The notes under the pieces are model-generated. The model was not told the DNA's origin. It ran no database searches and saw only the letters and a program-made list of their open reading frames with translations. The translations under genes and the position numbers were made by a program. 64,000 nucleotides of DNA from Astropecten irregularis (lineage: Eukaryota; Echinodermata; Asteroidea; Paxillosida; Astropectinidae): the NCBI GenBank assembly GCA_963971285.1, contig OZ020244.1, positions 23,622,001 to 23,686,000 on the forward strand, in the 5' to 3' direction. Shown here piece after piece: positions 1 to 11,700 of this stretch. Position 1 is the stretch's first letter; every line of letters starts with the position of its first letter.

Positions 1-402
1 CAAGTTCAAGTGTCAATGTCACATGAATGATCCGGTGCGCACAGCGCATTTTATTACTATTTTATCAGAATAATGTTTAAACAAACAGATAAAATGTCTG
101 TCGTTAAATATTGACGGTTTATCTGTGTTCGTTTTTGGCTGAAGACCATTTTGATGAAGACCCTACGGAAACAAGGGGTCTAAAGACGTTAATTTCTACA
201 GTTTATTGAACACGTCACCGTGAGTTATATTGTCAGCGAAATGTCAACATATAAAATGCACTCTGACTTTAATTTTAAATGGCCGGTCCGGAGGGTGTGT
301 GTTCAATAAGACAAGTTTTACAATATAACCTACTACTACACCATGGAACAAAGAAATTTCGCACACCTACCCATCGATCGGTTATTTTGTGTTTGGGAAA
401 TA
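1..402. repeat. Diverged ~400-bp block, first copy (pair with 2300-2703)
   Basis: The block matches 2300-2703 in the same orientation with many small differences. Shared landmarks are CACAGCGCATTTTAT / GCGCAGCGCATTTTAT, GGTTTATCTGTGTTCGTTTT, GAACACGTCACCGTGAGTTA, a TATAAAAT box, TGGCCGGTCCG and TTCGCACACCTACCCATCGA. It could be a pair of LTRs of a non-autonomous element or a local duplication. It may extend past the window start. Confidence 0.65.
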
Positions 403-2299
403 ATATTTTATCATTGATATTGAATACGATTAGCGCCAACAATCATCCGTGAATGTTAAGTCCCGTACGATGCCCACTTTTAGAGAAAACAGCGAAAAAC
501 GCCCACAGTATCATACTTTTATCATGGTAAGAGACCAAAACAGAAATGTTCACAGATTTACGTATAACTTACTTGGTATGAATATGGTGGTGGTGGAAAC
601 ATACCGTTAAAATGGTTCCGCCTGAAATGGTGTATTTATCCAGACATTAAGTAAAACAACGACCGAAAATCTTTTTGATCTTTATTAAAAATAAAAGAGA
701 AAAGACTTAAGAAATACTGTGGCTGTTTTTCACTGTTTTCTCTAAAAGTGGGCACCGTGTGGGAGTTGGGACTGAAATTTTCACAGATGACTGTTACTGT
801 ATCTGTCTTGACATTTGTGCCCATGAATCTATATTTGATAAAAATGAAATTACCTTTAAATCTTTTTACCGTAATTTCTTTTCTTTAAAATATCAAAATT
901 GGTTTTTGCTCACAGTCGCCAAACATGATTTTATGCTTTGCTTTTTTCTTTTTGTGTAAGGTGTTTTAGCCATGTACCCATGTTATTGTCAGTGAAAGAA
1001 CTGTGAAGCAAAAGAGAGAGTGCTGAAACTACTCATTATGGATCTGTCACCACTGCCATTGAGAATGGTGATGTTTAATATCACGATGACGGTATTGTTG
1101 TGTGCTCATTATAATTAAAATCACAACTTACACAAATTAATTGGATTTACCATTTTACCACGCCTAGGCTGTGTGTATATTGAACACACACTAGCTGTTT
1201 TCAGGTCGAAGTACCAGTACTTGAGCGAAGCCAGGATTTTTAGTTTGTTATTAAACATTGGGGACTCTGTACCTATCATATCTTGTTCGCTAAAAGCAGC
1301 CGTACTTTGGTACCGGCGTATCAATAGTTGCTTGCGTCCTGCCTGTTGGGTCCAATGATCGGGCTGCGTCACTGGGAATTATTGCTTCAAAACTTATCGC
1401 CAGTTATTGTGTGGCATCTTGTGGAAGACTAAATTGGCGATTCTTTTCAAGATAAATTATCTTATCAAGGTCACATTAGAGGGAAAGGTTGACAATGAGT
1501 CCTAGTTCATTCTGGATTGCACAAATTAAGCTCAATATTGTCGTTCATTATTATTATTATTATATATTTCTGGTAATGACACCAAGGATTCCTCAAATTG
1601 CCCAAGGCACTGTAGCTCACAGGCCTGATGAAACCTATTAAGGAAAGATGATGAGAAGAAGCTACAGTTTTAGAGGTGGGAGGAAAACCCTAGAGTAATA
1701 TTCTGGGTAAAACCCACGGAATCATTGCTAATGTTAACAGCATATCTATGACAATGGTGCTTGCCAGTAAGCGAATTCCAAGTTAATGTTTAACGGACCA
1801 CACACAAAATTATTTGTGTGACTGTAACCATTTATTGAAATATGTACCATGGTTCGGGTTTGAGTACTGTATGTGCAGCCCGACTGTTGCATTCTCGCAT
1901 ACACAAGGGCCGATGACAGGGTGTTTTCCGTTGCAGTCCCGTCTATGGAAAACAACCTATACTGCCTTATTCTACAATAAACGCAGACGGTATTTCATCA
2001 TGCTCCCCAGATACTTCTCTTTCTAGTTTCATGATATTTGCAGCCTTCTCCCTTTGTATCAAGTTTCCTGTAATTTGCACTATGAGGCAAAACTGTAGGC
2101 CTACTAATACTGTTTTGATGATTTATGAGCAATGGAGTAAATTGATTCGACCGTCGAAGTAGCCTACAGGATAATAATAAACCTATTGATCTCCATTATA
2201 TTGACACGGAGACACGCGTTTCACAGAATTCCCGAATTAATTAGGGCTGCAGCAAGTTTGATGGCATTCAAAGAACACCGTAGAATGTATTATTCACGA
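403..2299. other. Non-coding stretch upstream of ITIH exons, repeats only
   Basis: Contains an R1 foldback (about 460-865) with an extra partial copy at its left edge, a (TTA)n run at about 1548-1562 followed by an antisense fragment of SINE family S3 (about 1563-1725), and otherwise unremarkable AT-rich sequence. I looked for the missing signal-peptide and VIT exons of ITIH here and found none. Confidence 0.5.
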
Positions 2300-2703
2300 T
2301 CAAGTTCATATGTCAATGTCACAATGATGCGGCGTGCGCAGCGCATTTTATAACTATTATTTTAATCAAAATAATGCTTAAAACACACAGATAAATGTCT
2401 TTTGTTACATATTAACGGTTTATCTGTGTTCGTTTTCTTCTGATAACCATTTTGACGAAGACCCTATGGAAACAATGGGCCTAAAGACGTTACTTTCTAC
2501 AGTTTATCGAACACGTCACCGTGAGTTATATCGTCAGAGAAATGCCAACATATAAAATACACGTTGACAGACATAACAACTGGCCGGTCCGAAGGGTGTG
2601 TGTTCAATAACAAAACTTGTAAATACAATCGTCAACTCCTTACCAGGCAATCCGATAATCTGAAATTCGCACACCTACCCATCGACTGGTTTTTGTTTGG
2701 GCG
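2300..2703. repeat. Diverged ~400-bp block, second copy (pair with 1-402)
   Basis: Same orientation as 1-402, ending at CATCGACTGGTTTTTGTTTG. It keeps the TATAAAAT and GAACACGTCACCGTGAGTTA motifs. See the first copy. Confidence 0.65.
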
Positions 2704-3332
2704 TAAATCTGTCCTTACTTTTTAACAAATGATTGAAAATTAATGTTACGTTAACACGCTGATCCAAATTTAACTGATTAAAATGTACTACTTTTCAGAA
2801 GAAATTAAGAAAGAAGTGAGAGTAATTTTAAACAATTTTTAACATTTTAAGCTTGCCAGACAGATGCAGATCTGAGCTTACAAATTGTAAGTTGCCCACA
2901 TAAAATTATTAGTTTTAAAGATTTAAAAAAATATGTTAACGAAGATACAATGACTTGCAATTGTTTCAACTGGATTACAATTAGTTACATTTCAAATTAG
3001 TTACATTTCAAACTAATTTGAAAGCCTAGCACTGAAGGATTTTTTACAAACTAGAGCTTATGCACGATAACCTTGGATGGTGCCTAGAATCGAGATTACG
3101 GGGTCGAAGGAAAGCAGAATGATGAATATATCAGTACTGATCTCTGATATTGTTCAAATCAAAATCGCGATGAAAGTGCATTCAATGAGCAATGTATCCA
3201 TGTAACCATTATAACCTGAGCGCCCCCATACGTTGAATTATTTAATTTTCGCGTAAAGGTCGGGTTTTTTCACCGGGTCAGATATTTCGAGACATTCATG
3301 ATAAAACATGATCAATCCATGATACTTTCGGC
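2704..3332. other. AT-rich sequence with no recognisable feature
   Basis: Apart from a short internal tandem duplication near 2988-3022 (TTAGTTACATTTCAAA twice), I see nothing here. Confidence 0.4.
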
Positions 3333-3546
3333 CAGTGGCGTCGCCAAGGGGGGGCCAGGGGGGCACGTGCCCCCCCCCCCCCCCCGGAAAACCTCGTGCC
3401 CCCCGCGTGCCCCCCCATTTGAGATTTGGGTTGGTGAAAAAAAATATAATATATATTATTGTAGTGCCCCCCCCCCAACAATTGCTAGTGCCCCCCTTGT
3501 GCCCCCCCCCCCCCCCCCCAGACTCAAAAGTCTGGTGACGCCACTG
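3333..3546. repeat. G/C-tract foldback element (family R8)
   Basis: Ends are inverted repeats: CCAGTGGCGTCGCCAAGG on the left and GGTGACGCCACTG on the right. The interior has long C and G runs plus a conserved unique core (GAGATTTGGGTTGGTG). A near-identical copy lies at 34342-34553. Proline- and glycine-rich ORFs here are artefacts of the runs. Confidence 0.75.
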
Positions 3547-4116
3547 CTTTCGGCAGATTCAAATCATTTGTGTTGTGACTTGATCCAGCTCAGCTGGGAG
3601 AAAGTGTGTAGGAAACATGTTTGCTTATTTACATACCTTTGCATTGAGTTCTGCTCATGACTAGAGCGACGTCTGAAACGATGTCGCTCTAGCGCCGTTC
3701 TGAACGACCCAGACCGTCGATCTTTCGGCATCAGACGCGCCTGGTCGCTCCTAATTGATTCAGACGTCGAACTTTCTATGTACTTAATTCAAATCTTGCC
3801 TTTCAATTGGTTCGGGGATTACTGGGACTCGGGAGCACGGTAATGGACTAATGGACATCTTATAGCTACATTCTGGTACGGTGACTCAATATGTTAAAAG
3901 TAAGAGACAGTACGTGATTTGCATTAATCAGAGAAAACCCCAGAAATTTACCATTTTGTCTGACCTTCTGTTTCGGGGGAGGACTCATGTATTCGGCAAT
4001 TGACCTAACTGGTATATTTATAGTATCCGCTTATGTGAGAATGTTTCCCGTTGTGCTTTAGATATTCAATTTCATTTAAGTATAATTGTTGATATTGGTT
4101 TGAATTATATATACAG
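3547..4116. other. Non-coding sequence before ITIH exon 4117, with a short perfect hairpin
   Basis: Holds a perfect 10-bp stem hairpin at 3661-3692 (CTAGAGCGAC ... GTCGCTCTAG) and a pyrimidine-poor stretch ending in the TATATATACAG acceptor of the first visible ITIH exon. Nothing else is seen. Confidence 0.4.
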
Positions 4117-5775
4117 GGTGATCGAGGGTGTTACATACGAGGCCCAAGTTAAGGAGAAGGAGGTTGCTCAGAGAGAGTATAATGCTGCCAAGGAGCGAGG
4201 AGAGACGGCTGGACAGGTCAAACAACAGTTAGTATTATGATTCAATGATTTCCCTGTACCGCTATGCCCGTATAGTAATAATAATAACTGGAATTATAAA
4301 GCGCCAAATTGCCAAAGGATACATGGCGCTGAAAAAGGAAAGTAGAACAAAAAGAAACGAGAGAAGACAACTAGGACGTACGACCAGCTACCGTGTGTGG
4401 AAAAAGATGGGTCTTAAGAGCCCTCTTGAAGGATGGCACACTGACGGAGTTTCTGATAGGGATAGATAGACTGTTCCACAATCGAGGAGCAGCAACAGAA
4501 ACCTGCGATTTTATTTGTTTTGTTGACAACAAGAGATTTTCCATGAGAAGAGCGAAGGGAGTAAGACCCGATTCGAGTTGAGGAGAACAGAGGTAATCAG
4601 AGGTATGATTGGCTGACATCATTAGGTATATGATTAGTTCTATTGTATCTATACATGTTGGATTCATCATCTAGTCCTCTTGATCTGTACCTTCCTCTGC
4701 AGTGCCACAAAGCCCAACACGTTCACTGTATCTGTCAACGTGGCATCCTATTCCAACGTGCACTTCAACCTGACCTATCAGGAGCTGTTGCACCGCCGCC
4801 ACGGCGTCATCGAATACAGGCTGAACATCAATCCCAGACAGGTAGGCCAATGTTGCACGAGTTGTTTCACTGGTTGAAAGTAGGCCTACGACAGGAAGAA
4901 GGGCCATTGGCCGATGGCCTTTATACCATTAAACCTAAACCTCTTACGGTACCCACCATACAGCTAGGACCAGCCAGGTCAGCTTTGTAGGCCTTTTCGC
5001 AAGACCCAAACTGCATTCTCACAATATAACCATTAACCAAAAATAATACATATCAAGGACTTGGGGGCAGAAAATACGACCACGCTCCTTTTTTTGTTGA
5101 CCCTCAAATGATACCACATTTTCTCCAAAGTGATACCACAATTTGAAGCCACATACTACCTAGCAAAGCTGTTATTGGTATAAACTTCCATTTTATGAAG
5201 TCAAACCTTAGATGTAGTGGGTGTTGAGGTAACTCCTTAATAAGACTTAAGAGAGTTTTCAGAACTTGACTTGCTCTTTGACTATTCAGGAAGATGTGTT
5301 TTTACATATAGATACCACATAAACCCATGATAACATCTTGCTCACATCACGCAGTTAGTAACGGTTTGATCTTTGACATTATGTCTCGCGCATTTCTGTT
5401 GCTGTTCCATCATCTTGATCGTAATAATTTCTGTGGGAGTTGTTATTTTTATGAGGCACATTGATCTTTGTTTTTTATTTTCAGGTTGTGGCAAAATTGA
5501 AGGTAGACGTTCGCATCACAGAGCCGCAAGGTCTGCAAGAGATGGACGCCATGTGGATGCCCGCTGCCGTTCCAGGCAGTGTAAACAGTGTCAGCAATGA
5601 CGTCATCCCCCCGCTGAAGGATGTGATCTATCTGGAAAGGTTGTCGCAGAACAGAGCCCACATCAGATTCCAAGCGACAAAAGATCAGCAAAAGATGGAG
5701 AGAGAGGATGGGATCATTGGTGACCTCGTGGTTCAGTACGACGTGCTACACGATCTCAGTGCTGGGAACCTGCAG
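4117..5775 (+). CDS. ITIH exons 1-3 seen: VIT domain C-terminal half and VIT-vWA connector
   Basis: Exon 4117-4227 starts by completing a split codon and reads [18 protein letters not shown], the conserved VIT core. Exon 4703-4841 continues with [14 protein letters not shown], the typical end of VIT. Exon 5485-5775 (97 complete codons) holds the connector: [22 protein letters not shown] and [12 protein letters not shown]. Donors are GTTAGT, GTAGGC and GTATGT. The first intron carries a LINE relic on the minus strand. Exon 3 ends in GNLQ and the next exon, 7.3 kb away, starts [12 protein letters not shown]; together these make the usual ITIH junction, so no coding exon is missing between them. 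Confidence 0.93.
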
Positions 5776-8700
5776 GTATGTTGGCTTTTTAAATCTTATT
5801 CATTGAGAGATGAACACAGAAAATTGACTATATAGTGGGATGCGAACCTGCCACCTCCGGGGTGCCGTAGCCTCAGTCTGGCGTGTCGTACTTAAGATCT
5901 TGTGGTCAATCTACAGATTGCGGGTTAGAGTCCAGCCGTGGGTTATTAGTGGTGCTTGCATCCTTGGGAAAGACGCTTTGTCAAATATTGCTCCTCTTCA
6001 TCCAGGTGTAAATGTGTACCTGTGAGGGTAGAGTTTGTGTGCTTGATTAGCCTTCGTGCGCTTCCAGGGAGTTGAGATGGTTTCAGGAATGTTTAATAAT
6101 GTAGCCCAATGACCAGGGGATAGTAATAAATCTACGCCTTTGAATGGAACTTTCCAGATACTGCATGTGCGCTAGTATTATAATACCGCGGCGCTCTACC
6201 AACTGAGTTATGCAGTAGGTTGGCGGTGTCCCAACTCGATTTTCTTGGTTCAATTACCCTTCAATAACTTGAATTTAACCCATAGTCCTTTCCCTAGTGG
6301 TTTCTTTCTTTCTCTCTTTTTTTTTAAATCACCATTTTTCATGTTTAGTTGCTAAACCTTCTAGTCTCAGATCTTATAGCCTAGGCTATACTGTTTGTGT
6401 GTTTAGGCGAGGTCGATGCCAGAAATCGAGGGTTGAGGACCGCGAATTATTATCCATGGGGTTGTTTGAGCTCTTGCCGGTCTAACCTCACTAAACTGAT
6501 TTGGATTTGTTGGTGACAATTTCTCCGTTGAAATCACAATGTGAAGCAGTTTTAATTTCTAAACAATAACACAGTAAACTGTTCACTTGGCTTTAAAAGT
6601 TCAAATTGAGTTCAGTTGTGGTGTTTATTTTTTCCACAACAAAAATGAAATTCGTATTTTGACAGAGAACGTGAATTCAGCATAAAAACAACATACATGT
6701 ATATTATTAAAAGAATATGACATAAAATTTATCAATTCTCCATTAGGTCTCCATTATTTCTACACTTATTTCCTATGGGGATAACTGATGGAAAAAGAAA
6801 ACAAATTCATCAAAAATATAGCATGAGCTCAGGGAAACCAACTTTTATCTCCGAAAACGTTTAATTGAAAATTCATCTCACAAGTCACGTGAACAGCCGA
6901 AAAGGAACCCTTAATAGATTATTATATAGGCCCTTCCTGAAACAAAACTAAAAAAAGAAAGATAAATGCTGTTGACCTTATATGGTAAATAGATACAAAC
7001 GGAGAGATGGAAATGACTATTTATGGAAGATTACGTCACCGATAAATGTTTCAAAATAACGTTTGATGTATAAATGAAGAGAAATCGATGTTGATATATG
7101 GATTTTCATGTTTCACCTCATGACAGATTTTGGGCATTTCCACGGTTTGGGGAAATTTTGGTAACGTACGTTACCTCTTCTTTTTTGCATATTTGCATGC
7201 ATTTCAAGGAACCATAAGTGGTATACTTCCAATAAAACATTATTAAGTTGCAGTTTTTTCAAGAATAATTGATCAAGGAATAGGCCAAAGCCACTTAACA
7301 GGTAACTTGCGTTACCAGGGAATTGCAATTCTCTTTAGGGCCTACTTCTTCTTTATAACAGTTCATATAGGCCTGGTGTAAAACAAATGAAAATGCATAA
7401 TGAAATGAATAATGACTAACCTTAAAAACCTTCTAAAGAACTGAAACTGGTACTTATAATCTGACGATACTTATGCCAACATTATTGAGGATTGATTCTG
7501 CCTTCGAGTAAGATCCTGCTTGGATCGAAGCGTCATGCAGGTTCTCGTAACTCTGAACTATTTCATCTCTATTCATATCATTTGCTTTAGTTGATGAGCA
7601 GATTGCACCAAGTTTATCATTTGATTAGCATTATTATTTTAATTAATTCATCTTTCTTTCGATTCAGATACACCACTATGGATGTGAAAAGTAACAAAAT
7701 TCCACAATTAAGTGGATACAATTTATATGTCATTTCATTGAACCTCAGAACATTTCCAGAACATTAAATATAATCCTAGACCACCGTAAACTCATTTCAA
7801 ATTTCAAAATGACTTCTTTTAAAGCATCGCTATTATCATATAACAACATTCGAAATTATGCATTATTGCCACATAAAAATTAAACCATTAACCACAAGCA
7901 ATGACAAAATGTTATATGAGGGCCATATTATATATCACAAGTATAGCATACATAATTATATTATATGTATATCTCATATTACTATCCGTAAAGTAAACAT
8001 CAAATATGTAATAATAAAATAACGACATAACTTATAAGGCCATTTCAAAAGCTACCTCTTTTCATTTGCTATAATGAATTTCAGCAAAACAGCTGATTAC
8101 AGTTTCCAATATCTTACATTTACAGAAACGCAAGATTAAATTCGTAACTGATATAGTTTTGATAACGAGTTATTTCATTTCTTACAATAATAGGCCTATT
8201 ATGAGGAAGCTCCTTTAATACAATCATTCTCTGCAATACCCCACAGTGGTATATGGGCCCTTAATACGAAACTTGGCTTGAGGCTAGGTTTGGGACTTAT
8301 AGCTACCGCCATTTGAGGCCCACAAAACGAAACGAAGGGATTGAGCCGCATGGCGAAGCCGAAGAAAGGCTCCAGCTTCGCCGTGTATCTCAAGCCCTTC
8401 ATTTCGCTTAGGACACCAAATGGCGGTCTAAGTCCCAAGCCTAGCCTCAAGTCTCATATATCGTAAAGGTTGTGTGTCTCACGGTGGTCTACTCGGTCCA
8501 TAACTTCTCCTCCCTGTGGATGGGGGCGCTAGGATCTTTCTGGTGGTCGCGGTAGTCCAAAAACACCGATCGCTTCAGCAGCAACTCCTTGGAATCTAGA
8601 CCATCTGGTAGAACTCCGGTGTGAATCCGAACTGTCGTATAATACTTCGGGCTAAGGTTTCTGTCAAAAACAAAACAAAACAAATAAAACAAAAAAGTCT

Positions 8701-11700
8701 TGATGATCATCAAATAACCACAGGGGAAACTGACTGGATCAATTTCTAGTCATTGAAAAATGAACAAAGAAAACTTGACTGGAGCGGGATTCGAACCAGC
8801 GAACGGAATACCGTTCCGGAGGTCACTGGTTCGAATCCCACTACAGTCAATTTATCTTTGTACACTTTTCAATGACTTTTCAAATTCATGCAACTATAAC
8901 GTGTATAAGTCTACAAATATATCAAACAAAACGTACACATTTTGCAATCTGGTCTCAAAAGACAAAACAAAATATATACCGAAGACCTCTCAGGGTAATT
9001 TCAAACTGTAATCAAGGCATGGCAGAAATCTTGATCTTTTAAAAGATCAAAAATAAAAGAGAAATGTTCACAGATTGAATACGTATAAATTTCAGGGTAT
9101 GAAGATGATGCTTTAGTAAAAACCTTAAAAAATTCCGCCTGAAATGGTGTATTTATCCAGAAATGAGTAAAACAACGACCGAAAATCTTTTTGATCTTTT
9201 AAAAGATCAGACTTAAGAAATACTGTGGCTGTTTTTCACTGTTTTCTCAAAAAGTGGGCACCGTATGGAACTGATATTTTCACAGATGACTATTACTGTG
9301 CCTGTCTTGGTATTTTTGCCCTTGAATAATGAATCTGTATTTATTTGATAAAAACCAAAGTATGATACTAGCTTTAAGTAGTGCTTAAACATTTTCTTGG
9401 AGTACGAATTGTTTGTGTTGTACATAACTGTGAAGGAAGGTATCGTGATAATAAAATTATACAAATCACACGTGTACACTTGCTGGAAGTTATGCACGGT
9501 GTGCGCTGATGCTAGTCACATTCCCATATTATACCATAGAGGCACTCACTAGATTACAATGACATGTATGATCTACTCAATGGCAATAATTATGCTTGTC
9601 TGGTTGTACTGTACACGACGTACGTATGCCTCAACTATACACCGTGTTTCTTTATGAATAATACATGAAGTATTTACAGTATGTATGTGTACAATGTCAG
9701 GCTAGTGAGGCTACCAAAACATTTCCCATCCTAGCCTGGGTATTATTAGCTTTAGCTGTAGGGGGGCCACCTTTTATTTCGCCTGCTTCGTGTTCAGTGG
9801 ATATGGAGCAAAGATCGAATCAATTTGGTTGACAAAGGGTTGAAGTACCAGAGCGTGATCTATAGGATGGCAGGGTCACAATTCATGCAGTGTACGCTCC
9901 CATGTATGTCTTGTTATACATGTAGGCTATAATGGGTTAGTTTGTTTGTCATGGATTTTGTTGTCTTGAGTCTAATACATTTGGGTTTTTTTAAAGGTGA
10001 ACATAGAAAAATTGACTAAAACAGGACTCGAACCGGTGACTTCCTGAATACCGTATATGCGCTCTATCTACTGAGCCCATAAACCATGCGTGTTCCTACG
10101 AGGGGGGGGGGGGGGGGCTTGAGCCCCCTAAAAAATTTGTCTAGCTCCCCCCTAAAAAAAATCTTGAAAATTCTTGACCTTTTCTGTTATTAAGCGCCAA
10201 TTACATAAAAAAAAAAACGCGTTGTGTGCATATTTTTTTGACCCTGTAATAAGACATAGCAGAAGCGAGTGTTAGAAGAAGTGATAGAAGAAGGTCTTCT
10301 AGCCCCCCCCCCCCAAAAAAAAAAATAATAATAATAATGCCTCTTCTCGCCCCCCCCAAAAAAATGTTGGCTCCAGAACCGCGCCTGCATCCAGCCCTAC
10401 GTTGGTGGTGTCCCCGATAGTCAATTATCTTTGTTCGTCAGTTCAGTCAGTTTCACTTGTGGTTATTTTATGATTACTTTTTTTTTTCTTATTTATTAAT
10501 TAATTAATTTTTTTATTCATTTTTTTGGGGGGGGGGGGGGAGGGCCGGATTTTGGCCAATGAACTTTAACATATTAGAGTAAGAAAGCTGAATGCCTTTG
10601 ACTCACTGGACGGCTTCGCATGTATGTACATCCCCATCCCGCCATTTCTGTCCACCATCTTCAGTTCGTATCACGGCCAAGTTATAGTAATCGGAAAAAC
10701 TCGGGTCTCGGTTACCCGTGATGGTGCTCTTTAGCTCTGCATACCCGAACAGGCACATGTCTGTCTGTCCGCCACTGAGCATGACCATCAACCTCTTCGA
10801 CAGGCTGAACATTTCAGCGGTCAACTCTTCAGAAATCTCGGGGCACCTCTGGCCGAAGAAACCCACGAAGTATAGCTGCCCGGCCTTCGATCCGCTTCCT
10901 TCGTGCCGGCCGTTAGCTTCGTCGACCGGTTTGGCCGTCATCACCAGGTCTCTAGCAGTGCTCGAGTGGCCTAGTGGGAACTGCGTCACGCAGTGTCTCC
11001 CATCGCACAGCTTAAACTCACGTCCTTTCCCGTTGTCATAACCGTCTGTGAAGACCAGTCGTCCGTCCAAGTAGTCCTTGCACTCCCCTCGAAATATATC
11101 CAGTAGTTCCCCCAAACTCTCAGCGTCCTTTGAGTAAACTTCATTGCGGGGACGAAACTCCATTTTGTTTTTTCTGATCAAGGACAGCCTATACAATGCA
11201 ACGATAACCCAATGGCGATTGACGGCACACTACCGTAGAACAGGGCCGATTTAAGTCAACTTGAAATCGCACGAAGGTTACGCAGATTACGAACCGTCCA
11301 TTAAAACTACACGTAGGTAATTTTCACTGTATCCCCTTAAACAAATTTGTAAGTCAATAATTATGGAATAAATAAATAAATAAATAAATCTCCGGGTTGT
11401 ACGGGTCAGATCCAGCAATATACAAGTACGCCTACGCCTGCCACAAGCGTGAAGCCAAAGTACAGGACTGCTTCTTTATTCATGGTTATTGCTCAGTGCT
11501 ATGCAAAACATGATTATTGAACCGTGCTGGAAGAGTTTAAACAGGTTGCATGGACTTGTGTAAATTTCGGCGCTTGGAAAAGGTACGGTAGGGTTAGAGC
11601 CCTAAATTATACAGTGCCCTCCCCCCCCCCCCCAAAAAAAACAAAAGAAAATGAAAAAAGATCCTGATAAGATCGAAACGCGTCTGGCCCTCCTACTCCA

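Noticed and set aside
3296-3660. Proline/glycine-rich ORFs on both strands (also at 34245-34670 and 10190-10390)
   Set aside because: They arise from long C and G runs in foldback elements that recur in the window; not genes.
1-4116. Possible upstream ITIH exons (signal peptide, start of VIT)
   Set aside because: No stretch gives the expected VIT start followed by a phase-2 donor; the open frames present fall in repeats.
8199-8450. 83-codon minus ORF and similar ORFs at 19084-19296 and 41478-41690
   Set aside because: All three fall in R7 foldback copies; similarity between them is repeat similarity, not a protein family.
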